Source: Caldithrix sp. (GTDB taxonomy: Bacteria > Zhuqueibacterota > Zhuqueibacteria > Thermofontimicrobiales > Sulfurfontimicrobiaceae). Taken from it: a stretch of 64,000 nucleotides of DNA. The stretch spans positions 48,643 through 112,642 of the forward strand of contig DYKB01000012.1 in assembly GCA_020722815.1 (NCBI GenBank), read 5' to 3'. A model generated the notes under the pieces. That model did not search any database and was not told the DNA's origin. It saw nothing but the letters and a program-made list of their open reading frames with translations. Below, piece by piece: positions 45,765-54,395 of the stretch. Numbering within the stretch: position 1 is the first letter of the stretch; each line of letters starts with the position of its first letter. The translations under genes and the position numbers were made by a program.

Positions 45765-47348
45765 ATGAACACAACTCGCCGTCAATTTATCAAATCAACG
45801 GCAATTGGACTGGGTGCGTTATCTGTTCCCTCATTTTTTACCTGTTCTCAACTAAATTCCTCAAGACCTAATATCGTCCTGATTCTGGTGGATGATATGG
45901 GCTATTCTGATCTGGGGTGCTATGGTAGTGAGATTCATACACCCAATATCGATCAATTGGCAAATGAAGGCTTAAGATTTTCGCAATTTTATAATGCCGC
46001 GCGCTGCTGTCCCACTCGTGCTTCGTTATTAACCGGTCTATATCCACATCAAGCGGGCATGGGGGAAATGGTTAAATCCCCCCAAAATTCCACAGCAGGT
46101 GTCTATCAGGGATATCTGAATGATCAATGCGTTACCATTGCTGAAGTCTTAAAAACGGCTGGGTATCGAACCCTGATGTCGGGAAAATGGCATGTGGGAG
46201 AATCCCGCCCCCACTGGCCAACGGACCGGGGTTTTGATCGCTATTTTGGACTTATCAGCGGGGCTGCAAATTATTTTGATATTTCCAAATCAAAATCCCC
46301 GAATGTGGTGCGGCAAATGGCGCTGGATGATCAGCCATATACGCCACCCAAAGAGGGATTTTATATGACTGATGCCATTACGCAACATGCTGTGGATTTT
46401 CTCGAACAGGAAACCGAGAATTCGAATCCCTTCTTTCTTTATGTGGCTTATACGGCTCCCCACTGGCCGCTTCATGCTCTGCCAGAAGACATCGAAAAGT
46501 ATCGTGGAAAATACCGGGAGGGTTGGGAAGTATTACGAAATCGCCGCTATCAGAAAATGGTCGAAATGGGATTGATTAATCCTGAATGGCCGCTTTCGCC
46601 ACCGGATCCGGAAGCGATGCCCTGGGAAGATGTTCCGGATAAGGAATTGATGGACCTGAAAATGGCAGTTTATGCCGCTCAAATTGATCGAATGGATCAG
46701 GGTGTTGGAAAAATTATGAATAAATTACGGGAAATAGGCCGGGCCGAGAATACACTGGTTCTCTTTCTGTCGGATAATGGCGCGTGTCACGAAAGCGGCC
46801 CATTAGGTTTTGATAATCGGAACAACGGCCTTCCACCCGGTGGCGTGGATTCTTTCATGAGTTATGGCCGTTCCTGGTCCAACGCCAGCAACACCCCGTT
46901 TCGTTTACATAAACATTGGGTGCATGAAGGCGGCATTTCCACACCGTTGATTGCCTGGTGGCCGGGAAAAATTCAGCAGCCGGGCACGATTACACATCAA
47001 CCTGGTCACATTATTGATATAATGGCCACCTGTTGTGATGTCGCAAAAGCAAAATATCCGGCAAAAATTGACAATAAACCCATCATCCCACTGGAAGGAA
47101 AGAGCCTTACCGCTGTTTTTAAGGGAAAAACGCGAAAACCGCATGAAACCATCTATTGGGAACATCTTGGAAATCGCGCCATTCGTCAGGGAAAGTGGAA
47201 ACTGGTATCGGTGAATAAAGGACCATGGGAATTATACGATCTGGAAGCGGATCGAACCGAATTGAAAGACCTGAGCACTATTTACCCCGCACAAATGAAA
47301 GAGATGATTCGAATTTATGAGAAATGGGCACAAAAGTGGGGGGTATAA
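45765..47348 (+). CDS. Secreted sulfatase (arylsulfatase family)
   Basis: 527 residues from the ATG at 45765, which has AAAGGA six bases upstream; an in-frame ATG at 45750 contains that site. Tat-like start TRRQFIKSTAIGLG and a following FTC suggest export. The sulfatase signature C81-C-P-T-R-A-S-L-L-T-G and metal Asps D43-D44 (VDDMGYSDLG) are present, as are GKWHVG and FLSDNGACHE. The length and the C-terminal ELYDLEADRTEL match classical arylsulfatases acting on sulfated sugars. It precedes the heparinase-like gene, separated by a 730-base repeat block. Confidence 0.93.
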   Translation: MNTTRRQFIKSTAIGLGALSVPSFFTCSQLNSSRPNIVLILVDDMGYSDLGCYGSEIHTPNIDQLANEGLRFSQFYNAARCCPTRASLLTGLYPHQAGMGEMVKSPQNSTAGVYQGYLNDQCVTIAEVLKTAGYRTLMSGKWHVGESRPHWPTDRGFDRYFGLISGAANYFDISKSKSPNVVRQMALDDQPYTPPKEGFYMTDAITQHAVDFLEQETENSNPFFLYVAYTAPHWPLHALPEDIEKYRGKYREGWEVLRNRRYQKMVEMGLINPEWPLSPPDPEAMPWEDVPDKELMDLKMAVYAAQIDRMDQGVGKIMNKLREIGRAENTLVLFLSDNGACHESGPLGFDNRNNGLPPGGVDSFMSYGRSWSNASNTPFRLHKHWVHEGGISTPLIAWWPGKIQQPGTITHQPGHIIDIMATCCDVAKAKYPAKIDNKPIIPLEGKSLTAVFKGKTRKPHETIYWEHLGNRAIRQGKWKLVSVNKGPWELYDLEADRTELKDLSTIYPAQMKEMIRIYEKWAQKWGV

Positions 47349-47459
47349 TTCGTTATGCGTGAAACGTGATGCGTGATTGATGATGCTTTCTTTATAACCT
47401 GAAATTCTATAATGGAAATTGGTGAGTTCCTGAATCAATGAAAGATCCCCTCCTGCCTC

Positions 47460-47682
47460 CATAGCCGTCAGGTTAAGGTGATAAGTAATTGAAAATAATG
47501 AAATAAGTTGAATTAAAAACGCCCTCACCCTAACCCTCTCCCAGAGGGAGAGGGAATAGCTACGCCCTCTCCCTCTGGGAGAGGGTTGGGGTGAGGGTCA
47601 GATGAATAGTTCTCCTTGAATATTTATAATATATCCAACAGCTTGTTTTCAAAGAAATTAAGACCTTAACCTGACAGCTATG
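47460..47682. mobile_element. MITE-1 copy 2, with 10-bp target duplication
   Basis: Terminal inverted repeats CATAGCCGTCAGGTTAAGG and CCTTAACCTGACAGCTATG; exact direct repeat CTCCTGCCTC at 47450-47459 and 47683-47692. Removing the element and one 10-mer restores an intact PAL1. The inside is a long palindrome; there is no coding sequence. The ends and duplication length recall IS231-group elements of the IS4 family (from memory, unverified). Confidence 0.75.
47522..47597. repeat. 33-bp-arm palindrome of C-run/G-run sequence
   Basis: Arms beginning CCCTCACCCTAACCCTCTCC and ending GGTTGGGGTGAGGG pair over 33 bp with one mismatch, around a short AATAGCTAC centre. The same unit, interrupted, is at 13701-14045. 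Confidence 0.7.
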
Positions 47683-48078
47683 CTCCTGCCTCCCCCAAAT
47701 TCCAAAAAACGGAATTTGGGGGAGAGGAAGCCGGATTCTTTCCCCCATTTTCGCTTTTTGAAAATGGGGGAGATACAGAGGGGGTCAATTTTTTACCGAA
47801 AACGACGTCACAGAAGAAAAAACATTTCATTTTAGAATTTTAGGTATAATGAAAATCAAGCTTCATGTATTCCGTTTCACGCCTCATATTATTCCTTTTC
47901 TTTAACAAAATTTTTCCAACCCGAACTATTTCCTTGCAATATTCAAATATAATTTTAAATTAGTGAAGGCCATCTTTTCGGGAATAATTTAAATGATTTA
48001 ATTGTCTATTTCCGAAACGAAAGGGCTACTGATTTTATAAAAACTCAACTTTTAGAATTAAGAAAGGACGACAGAAGA

Positions 48079-50361
48079 ATGAAACGATTCAACAACCGGG
48101 TATTTATTTTCATCATATTCTTTGTAGTCAACTTTATTGTTGCCAATGCAACCGTTACCAAAAAAACCTATTTGAATTACATGAAAAAAGTGCTCGCCTA
48201 TCATCAGCAGGAAAATCAGAATATTATGAATCAGTGGAAGCGTAATATTCAAAAAAGTAACCTCTTTGGCTACTCCACCACCAACTATCCAGCTTCGTAT
48301 GCCATGCTGCTGGGTTTTATGTATCAGCAGACCGGTGAGGAAAAATATGTTCAGGAAGCTGTCAAACAGCTTTTACAATATGAAGAATTGAAAAAACTGT
48401 TCCCGAAAGAATTTTATGCGGATCGGGTGGAATATAAAAAAGGATTACCCCCAATTTCTGACTTTTTTGGCATGAATCATTACCCGTCGGCGTATCAGTT
48501 TATTCAATCATCGAAAAAAATCAATCCGGAAGACCGGGCTGTTATTGAAAAAGGCGTGGCGGATTGTGCTAATTTTCTCATGAATTTCCCGGAATGGGGA
48601 CCGATGAATCGGGCCATTCTCCGGGCGGAAGTATTTCGTTATGCAGCGCAATGCCTGCCCAATCATCCAGATACGCCCGCCTGGCAGAAAATGGCGAATA
48701 TCCTGGCTTCCGATAGCTACCAGCGCTGGGAAGAGGAGGACGCGGCCAGTTATCATCCGGTCTGGCTCTATTCACTTTTTCGTTATGTCTCGGCCGCGAA
48801 AGATGCTAATTTTTTTAGCTCTGCCATTCCCCGTTACTATCTGGACTACTATCTCCATCAAATGACGCCCTTTACCTGCATTCCCGATTATGGCGATGCC
48901 TGGTGGCCGGGTGAATTTGGCCGCTGGGTTCCGATTTATGAGAAAGGCGCCGCCATTTATCATGAACCCAAATACAAGTGGGCGGTTGAAAAATTCTTTA
49001 CCGAACTCCAGCGCACTGATCCCGAAAGCAAATCGCTTGGATTTGCCCTTTATCTGGTGGATGCTTATAACTGGTGTGATGAAAAGATACCGGCACAGCC
49101 GCCGGTGGCAAAAAGTGGCCTCGTCATGGATGAATTGGTGGGTAAAAAAGTCGTTTTTCGCAATGGAATCGATGCCAACAGCACCTATCTCATGCTGAAT
49201 TATCAGGATGAAGGCGATGGCGCATTTATGGGCCGGGAATTTTTGCGCAGTACCATTATGGCGGATGAGGAAAAGATGCATCATGGCCATTCAGATGAGA
49301 ACGCGATTATTTCCCTGATGAGCAAAGGCAGCGTTTTACTGGATGACGCCGGCTATCGGGATGAACTGCCCAGTGGGGAATATGGCGGGTATCGCGCGGA
49401 TTATTTCCATAATCGAATGGTGGCCCGCAAAAATAAACGCTGGATTTCATTGGAAGGGGAACATCGGGAACAACCCCTGCTCGAATTTTTACGAAATTCC
49501 GGTGCCTATCGGTCAGTTGAAACGCAATTGATTGATTTCCTGAGTTTTGAGCGGATTGAATTCTCCCGCTCCCGCATGAAAGACCTGGAAATGGGCTATG
49601 AATGGGATCGCACGGTGATTTATCACAAAGTGAATGACCTTTTTATTATCATCGATGGCATTAAAACAATCCGGCGGGATTATTTTACTTTTACCAACCT
49701 CTGGCACACGCAAAAAATTCAGGCGCAGGGGGATCACTGGTTTAATACCCGTATCGATAACATTCAAAACTGGCAGAATCCTGGTAACCAGGAGTTGTTA
49801 ATTTGTTTTCCGCTCAAAGAGTCCGAAAAAATGCTGGGGACATTCGATCTGATGCGGCATAAACAGGTGGGGAAGACCATTTACGAAACCATGTCCGGCC
49901 AGTTTTATGAAAATCAGCTGGAATCATTCGTAACCGTGCTGGTTCCGCATGCACCAGGTGCGGATCTGGAAAAGATCGCGCAGCAATTCGAAATAATCCA
50001 AAGTGATAAATTCCCGCAAGCAGTTGGTTTGAAAATGAAACTCGATGGCCGGGAAGAATATATTGGCCTGAAACTCGATTTGCTCATGGATTATAGTCAC
50101 CAAACCGTGCGGCCGCGCTATGTGTATGAACTCGGGAAAGTGCAATACGGGCCAATTGAAACCGATGGTCTTTTCACTTTCATTTCAAAGAAAGATGGCA
50201 AGTTGTACTGGGCATGCTCAAACATGACCCACCTGAAATTCAATGAAAAATTACTGCAACAAAGCCTAGAAAGCTCTTTTGGGCTGCAGCCCACTTATTC
50301 ACGGGAAATGTTGTCCAGCTACGCGAAATGGCGCTGCTGGGAAGCAGAAGTCGTGGAATAA
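48079..50361 (+). CDS. Heparinase II/III-like polysaccharide lyase
   Basis: 760 residues with signal-type start MKRFNNRVFIFIIFFVVNFIVANA. An alpha/alpha toroid (about 30-370) is followed by a beta-sheet domain with the heparinase II/III core HGHSDENAIISLMSKGSVLLDDAGYRDEL (about 396-425) and YFHNRMVARKN (about 440), which carries the His/Tyr residues used in beta-elimination and the metal site. The family cleaves uronic-acid polysaccharides such as heparin-like glycans or alginate. With the sulfatase upstream it points to degradation of a sulfated uronate polymer. The substrate is not determined by sequence. It is followed by the CRISPR region. Confidence 0.88.
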   Translation: MKRFNNRVFIFIIFFVVNFIVANATVTKKTYLNYMKKVLAYHQQENQNIMNQWKRNIQKSNLFGYSTTNYPASYAMLLGFMYQQTGEEKYVQEAVKQLLQYEELKKLFPKEFYADRVEYKKGLPPISDFFGMNHYPSAYQFIQSSKKINPEDRAVIEKGVADCANFLMNFPEWGPMNRAILRAEVFRYAAQCLPNHPDTPAWQKMANILASDSYQRWEEEDAASYHPVWLYSLFRYVSAAKDANFFSSAIPRYYLDYYLHQMTPFTCIPDYGDAWWPGEFGRWVPIYEKGAAIYHEPKYKWAVEKFFTELQRTDPESKSLGFALYLVDAYNWCDEKIPAQPPVAKSGLVMDELVGKKVVFRNGIDANSTYLMLNYQDEGDGAFMGREFLRSTIMADEEKMHHGHSDENAIISLMSKGSVLLDDAGYRDELPSGEYGGYRADYFHNRMVARKNKRWISLEGEHREQPLLEFLRNSGAYRSVETQLIDFLSFERIEFSRSRMKDLEMGYEWDRTVIYHKVNDLFIIIDGIKTIRRDYFTFTNLWHTQKIQAQGDHWFNTRIDNIQNWQNPGNQELLICFPLKESEKMLGTFDLMRHKQVGKTIYETMSGQFYENQLESFVTVLVPHAPGADLEKIAQQFEIIQSDKFPQAVGLKMKLDGREEYIGLKLDLLMDYSHQTVRPRYVYELGKVQYGPIETDGLFTFISKKDGKLYWACSNMTHLKFNEKLLQQSLESSFGLQPTYSREMLSSYAKWRCWEAEVVE

Positions 50362-50365
50362 ATAA

Positions 50366-50443
50366 TTGCGGATTTCGAATTGCGGATTGCGGATTTAAAA
50401 AACTGAAAAATTCGCAATCCGAAATCCGCCATTTGAAATTGAA
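50366..50443. repeat. GCGGATT palindromic repeat, left of the CRISPR array
   Basis: ATTGCGGATT is repeated and then pairs with GCAATCCGAAATCCGC after an AT-rich middle (AAAAAACTGAAAAATTC). A shortened relative (ATTGCGGATTGAAAAACG) begins exactly where the last CRISPR repeat breaks off, near 51397. Confidence 0.55.
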
Positions 50444-50832
50444 AGAAGGTGGCTGGGGTAAAAAAATTTACAAATTTTTTAAAAAAATAAAGATTTTCCC
50501 CTTGCATTTAATGGTCAAAATTACTATATTGATATAAGTTAAATAGAATTCCAGATCTAGGTCAATTTCCGCTAACGATTTTGGAATTTTGAAAAAAGTT
50601 AAAAATGCAGTGCTTAAGTTAATAAAAAAGATAAAGTTAAGCAATGTATTTGCGCTAAGTAGGTTAGCGGACATAGTGATAGACCGGAGGTTTTATTGAA
50701 GTTAGGTGCATTTTTGCTCGATCACTTAGCTCAGTTTTTGCGAAAAATTGTTCGTTGACAATGTCTCATTTAAGGAGGTTAGCGGATGAGACACGATAAG
50801 TCGTTGATTTTAAAGGGCGAAAAAAGGGGTAG
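50444..50832 (+). promoter_or_regulatory. CRISPR leader region (inferred)
   Basis: AT-rich non-coding DNA ahead of the first repeat. It contains the inverted repeat TGTCTCAT (50762-50769) / ATGAGACA (50786-50793), a TTGACA hexamer at 50755-50760, and two copies of GGTTAGCGGA (about 50661 and 50777). The leader side is assigned because the degenerate repeat is at the opposite end of the array. Confidence 0.5.
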
Positions 50833-51396
50833 GTAGGAATCATTGCCAGGATAGATACTGGATTGCGACCTCCAAACAACAGCGGGCGCTGTTGGGTTCC
50901 TCCCGGTAAGTAGGAATCATTGCCAGGATAGATACTGGATTGCGACAGATATAAGGGATACAACAGAGTCATCCAGAATATTTGAGTAGGAATCATTGCC
51001 AGGATAGATACTGGATTGCGACGGCAGTTTAACCGTCCCTTCGTCTATTGATGATGCGACGGGTAGGAATCATTGCCAGGATAGATACTGGATTGCGACA
51101 GATATAAGGGATACAACAGAGTCATCCAGAATATTTGAGTAGGAATCATTGCCAGGATAGATACTGGATTGCGACGGCAGTTTAACCGTCCCTTCGTCTA
51201 TTGATGATGCGACGGGTAGGAATCATTGCCAGGATAGATACTGGATTGCGACTTATTGCTTTTTTAGAATCTCAAACTTTAGAGTCCGGGGTAGGAATCA
51301 TTGCCAGGATAGATACTGGATTGCGACCATGTATAACCAGTATTCTGATTTCCAGTTTATTAGGGTAGGAATCATTGCCAGGATAGATACTGGATT
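50833..51396 (+). CRISPR. CRISPR array, 8 repeats, 7 spacers, no cas genes nearby
   Basis: The 37-base repeat begins GTAGGAATCATTGCC and ends ACTGGATTGCGAC. Starts: 50833, 50910, 50986, 51063, 51139, 51216, 51291, 51365. The first seven are identical; the eighth keeps 32 bases (to 51396) and loses the GCGAC end. Spacers are 40, 39, 40, 39, 40, 38 and 37 bases. Spacers 4 and 5 are exact copies of 2 and 3, so there are only five different spacers. The 3' ATTGCGAC end resembles the ATTGAAAC-type 5' handle of type I/III crRNAs, which supports plus-strand transcription. No cas gene lies within the window, so the type is unassigned. Confidence 0.95.
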
Positions 51397-51449
51397 ATTC
51401 AATTGCGGATTGAAAAACGAAAAATTTGAAATGAGCTGTTTTTGCTGTT

Positions 51450-51609
51450 TTTTAAACCTTATTTTCGCTTTTTTTAAACCTTAGTCGCTTGGGATACCCC
51501 CAAAATAAAACCTTATTACCTTATTGATGACTTTAATAAGGTAATAAGGTTTTATTGTTTTTTGGCACCGGCTACTAAGGTGGGAAAGACAAAAATGAGG
51601 TTAAAGACT
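51450..51609. repeat. Repeat unit A1 with perfect 22-bp stem
   Basis: A nested palindrome: AACCTTATTTTCG and AACCTTAGTCGC at left are mirrored by ACTAAGGT and AATGAGGTT at right. At its centre, 51504-51525 and 51535-51556 are exact 22-bp inverted repeats (AATAAAACCTTATTACC...) with a nine-base loop. A diverged direct copy is at 52223-52384. Confidence 0.65.
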
Positions 51610-51615
51610 ACACCG

Positions 51616-51772
51616 CTTTGCCAAACCTTGACCCGGATTTAGCCTGACCAACAAAAGCATAATATAACAAATAATGGTGAAATAATCACCTCAGGTGCCG
51701 GTTTGGTAAAGCTATTCCCGCCGATTATTACCTAATCAGCTTTACCAAACCAGTGGATCCGATTGAGATATG
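51616..51772. repeat. Repeat unit B1 (360-bp-spaced direct repeat)
   Basis: Begins GCTTTGCCAAACCT, contains GGTTTGGTAAAGCT and AGCTTTACCAAACCA, and is repeated 360 bases downstream. Bases 51643-51752 match 52003-52112 with one difference. No protein frame is conserved across both copies. Confidence 0.7.
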
Positions 51773-51785
51773 GGGTTTTGCTTCT

Positions 51786-51811
51786 CGTTCCCACGCTCCG
51801 GCGTGGGAATG
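51786..51811. repeat. Short hairpin CGTTCCCACGC type
   Basis: TTCCCACGC and GCGTGGGAA flank TCCG, a 9-bp stem, of a type dispersed in many bacterial genomes. It lies between units B1 and B2. Confidence 0.5.
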
Positions 51812-51951
51812 CCTTTTCAGGCGTTTTACGCCCAGTTATTTTTATTTTCCCGGTCGATGCTCGCCAAATCAGCTTTACCAAACCAGTGGTGCCGATGGAG
51901 ATTGGTGATTCATTGTCCTTGTTGCCGCGCAAGATGGATGGTTGGTTCGGG

Positions 51952-51989
51952 GAGGTTTGGCAAAGCGGCCGTCAGCTTTGCCAAACCTC
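51952..51989. repeat. 15-bp stem hairpin of the 14-bp motif
   Basis: GAGGTTTGGCAAAGC and GCTTTGCCAAACCTC are exact inverses around an eight-base loop. It joins the end of the spacer between the B units to the start of unit B2. Confidence 0.7.
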
Positions 51990-52131
51990 GACCCGGCTCT
52001 ATCCTGACCAACAAAAGCATAATATAACAAATAATGGTGAAATAATCACCTCAGGTGCCGGTTTGGTAAAGCTATCCCCGCCGATTATTACCTAATCAGC
52101 TTTACCAAACCATTGATACCGATTGAGATTT
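51975..52131. repeat. Repeat unit B2
   Basis: Second copy of unit B1, displaced by exactly 360 bases; begins GCTTTGCCAAACCT and ends with the ACCGATTGAGAT tail. A lone copy of the tail (AGCTTTACCAAACCA, then GCCGATGGAGAT) also occurs near 51870. Confidence 0.7.
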
Positions 52132-52222
52132 GTGGTTTGGTTACCTTGCTGTCGCGCACGGCGTATCTGATGTTCGGCGAGGTTTGGCAAAGCAGTTCCC
52201 GGACAAATTCGCAATTCAAAAT

Positions 52223-52384
52223 TGTTTTAACCTTATTCTCGCCTTTTATAACCTTAGTAGCCCGAAAGTTGCCCCCCAAACCTAAACCTTATTATCTTAT
52301 TAATTGCTTTAAAAAGGTAACAAGGTTTTATTATTTTTAGGCACCTGCTACTTAGGTTTGAAAGACAAAAATAAGGTTAAAAAC
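52223..52384. repeat. Repeat unit A2
   Basis: Direct, diverged copy of unit A1: AACCTTATTCTCG, AACCTTAGTAGCCC, ACAAGGTTTTATT, GGCACCTGCTACTTAGGT, AAAATAAGGTT. The central stem is weaker here. Together A1 and A2 frame the B units. From 52385 to the next gene there is a worn copy of the B tail (about 52421-52452) and nothing else. Confidence 0.6.
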
Positions 52385-52653
52385 TGAGGCTTTAGGATAT
52401 TCCTGCCCATTTTTGTAAAATCAGTTTTAGCAAACAACCAACGCCGAATAGAATTTGTTCGTCAGGTTGATTGATTCCCTGAATAAAATTTGTGCCTTCC
52501 TCGCGGCTTGAGCAAACAAATTTATTAAAAATTTAAAATAACTATTGCATGTATAAATAATTTTAATTAATATTCCTTCTGTATTTTACTTCATCGATTG
52601 TTTTAGTTCTATCAGGCTGCTCCCTAAAATATATTTTCTTTGTGGAGGAAAAT

Positions 52654-54225
52654 ATGCGTTTGCAACATCGCTTTCTTTTTTCAATCATACTTGTTTTTGT
52701 TTTATCACACTCCCTGCTGGCGACGAAATATACGGCGGCCTTTCTCAATTCAGGCGCCGGTGCCCGCGCACTGGGATTGGGCGGAAGCTTTACGGCACTG
52801 GGACTCGATGCCACCACTATCTATTGGAATCCCTCCGCATTGGGGCGACTCTCCCGGCCCGAATTGGTCCTGATGCATGCCGCTCAATTTAACAGTTTTC
52901 TTAAATTTGACACCGGCCATTTTGTCTGGCCGAACACGGTTTCGGGATCATTTGGTATTGGATATGTGCGGCTGGCAACCGGTGATATCCTGTTTACTGA
53001 AAATCTATCCTATTATGATTGGGGCCATGATAATCTCCCCGGTACAGGCGATCCGGGCGAAGGAAACGGGATTCACGACAGGGGAGAGCGCGTTATTTTT
53101 GAACCGGGTCAATTGAAAATTGTCAGTGATGCAGAAGAAGCGCTATTTCTTTCGTACGCGCGGCAGATTACCCCCCGATTGGCGCTGGGAGGAAACATCA
53201 AGGTTATCCGTCAAGCAGTGGGACAATACGCTTCTTCTGGCTGGGGATTCGATTTTGGTGCGATTTATGACCTGACTTCACGCCTGAGTCTGGCGCTGGT
53301 TTTACAGGATGCTTTTGGAACAACGGTGAAATGGAATACCGGTCATGCTGATGTGCGGACGATCAACGTCCGGCCGGGGGTAGCCTACCGAATGGAATTG
53401 CCTTTCCTGCGGAGTCAACTGGCGCTTGCTTCCGATGTGGATATTCGATTTGATCATCTTCATAAGAATTGTGATTTTCATCTCGGCGCCGCCAGTTTTG
53501 ATTTGCACTATGGCGCCGAATACTGGCTCTATCGCATGCTGGCTTTGCGCATTGGTGCCGAACAAAAAAGTCTCACCGCTGGCGCAGGAATTCGGCTTGG
53601 ATTTTTTGCTATCGATTATGCGTTTGCCGGCTTTGAACTGGGAAACAGCCATCGCCTTTCGGTAACGCTACATAAACCTGAATTTTCGAAGAAAATCGTC
53701 AACGACATCGAACCGATAACGCCAGTGGCATTGCCTGAACTGCCGCAACCGCCAGCTCAACCAAAACCAACGCCACCGGATTCTTTAGGCAAAAAAGAGG
53801 TCATCGCGCCGGCTCCGACCGTTATACCGGAACGTCAACCGGACGAAATTGATTCGCTACCGCTGGCGAAAAAAATCAATCAATTAGCCGGTACAATTCA
53901 GTTCGAGACAGGAAAAGCGGACATCCAGCCCCGGTATTTGGCTCAAATTGCCAGGATTGCCGATGAAATTAGAAAATTACCGCATGTTAAAATCAAAATT
54001 CTTGGCCATACCGATAATATTCATATCCGGACGGCTGAGTTTCCCTCGAATCAGGAATTATCGCTGGCACGAGCAGAAGCGGTGAAACTGCAGTTGGTTA
54101 AAGCGGGAATTGAAGGAAATCGAATTCAGACAAAAGGGTATGGAGACGAACGACCAATTGCTTCCAACGAAACCGGGGATGGCCGGCAGCAGAATCGGCG
54201 GGTGGAGATCATTTTGGTGGAATAA
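52654..54225 (+). CDS. PorV/PorQ-like outer-membrane protein fused to OmpA domain
   Basis: 523 residues from the ATG at 52654 (GGAGGA site just before it). Signal peptide ends near SLLA. The mature start TKYTAAFLNSGAGARALGLGGSFTALGLDATTIYWNPSALG is the hallmark of PorV/PorQ-type barrels, which serve the type IX secretion pathway. The barrel spans to about residue 345; a Pro-rich linker follows (LPELPQPPAQPKPTPPD); then an OmpA-like peptidoglycan-binding domain (about 410-523: IQFETGKADIQPRYLAQIARIADEI, ILGHTDN, LSLARAEAVKLQLVKAGI, NRRVEIILVE). The fusion would tie the barrel to the cell wall. The giant putative cargo gene follows. Confidence 0.88.
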   Translation: MRLQHRFLFSIILVFVLSHSLLATKYTAAFLNSGAGARALGLGGSFTALGLDATTIYWNPSALGRLSRPELVLMHAAQFNSFLKFDTGHFVWPNTVSGSFGIGYVRLATGDILFTENLSYYDWGHDNLPGTGDPGEGNGIHDRGERVIFEPGQLKIVSDAEEALFLSYARQITPRLALGGNIKVIRQAVGQYASSGWGFDFGAIYDLTSRLSLALVLQDAFGTTVKWNTGHADVRTINVRPGVAYRMELPFLRSQLALASDVDIRFDHLHKNCDFHLGAASFDLHYGAEYWLYRMLALRIGAEQKSLTAGAGIRLGFFAIDYAFAGFELGNSHRLSVTLHKPEFSKKIVNDIEPITPVALPELPQPPAQPKPTPPDSLGKKEVIAPAPTVIPERQPDEIDSLPLAKKINQLAGTIQFETGKADIQPRYLAQIARIADEIRKLPHVKIKILGHTDNIHIRTAEFPSNQELSLARAEAVKLQLVKAGIEGNRIQTKGYGDERPIASNETGDGRQQNRRVEIILVE

Positions 54226-54302
54226 GAGAGATGGGGAAGGCTCACTTTCCCTCCCGCGGGCTTGGAGAGAGCATTCTTGTGAAACAATGGTTCTAACCAT
54301 CT

Positions 54303-54348
54303 CTGAGTGGATAAGACGGGGGCTTCCGCCATCGTCTTATCTACTCAG
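54303..54348. repeat. Dispersed palindrome CTGAGTGGATAAGACG
   Basis: CTGAGTGGATAAGACG and CGTCTTATCTACTCAG form a 16-bp stem with one mismatch, in the gap between the PorV-OmpA and giant genes. The left half of a related unit lies at 63969-64000. It may double as an RNA hairpin in the transcript. Confidence 0.55.
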
Positions 54349-54395
54349 TTGTACAAAATAAGTCAAAATTGATTTCATTTACAAAGGAGATAATC

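Larger units (their letters stand above)
47399..47852. repeat. PAL1 palindrome interrupted by MITE-1
   Basis: The outer parts match 44079-44292 almost base for base (GGTGAGTTCCTGAATCAATG; GGGGGAGATACAGAGGGGGT; CATTTTAGAATTTTAGGT). The copy is split at CTCCTGCCTC by the 223-bp element 47460-47682, with this 10-mer on both sides. Confidence 0.7.

Noticed and set aside
51400..52400. A retron, integron cassette array or phage satellite
   Set aside because: No reverse transcriptase, integrase or att-like site was found, and the open frames here (up to about 110 codons) are not conserved between the repeated units.
50361..52653. A hidden cas gene beside the CRISPR array
   Set aside because: All frames in the flanks were too short and repeat-derived; nearest genes are a polysaccharide lyase and a PorV-like protein.
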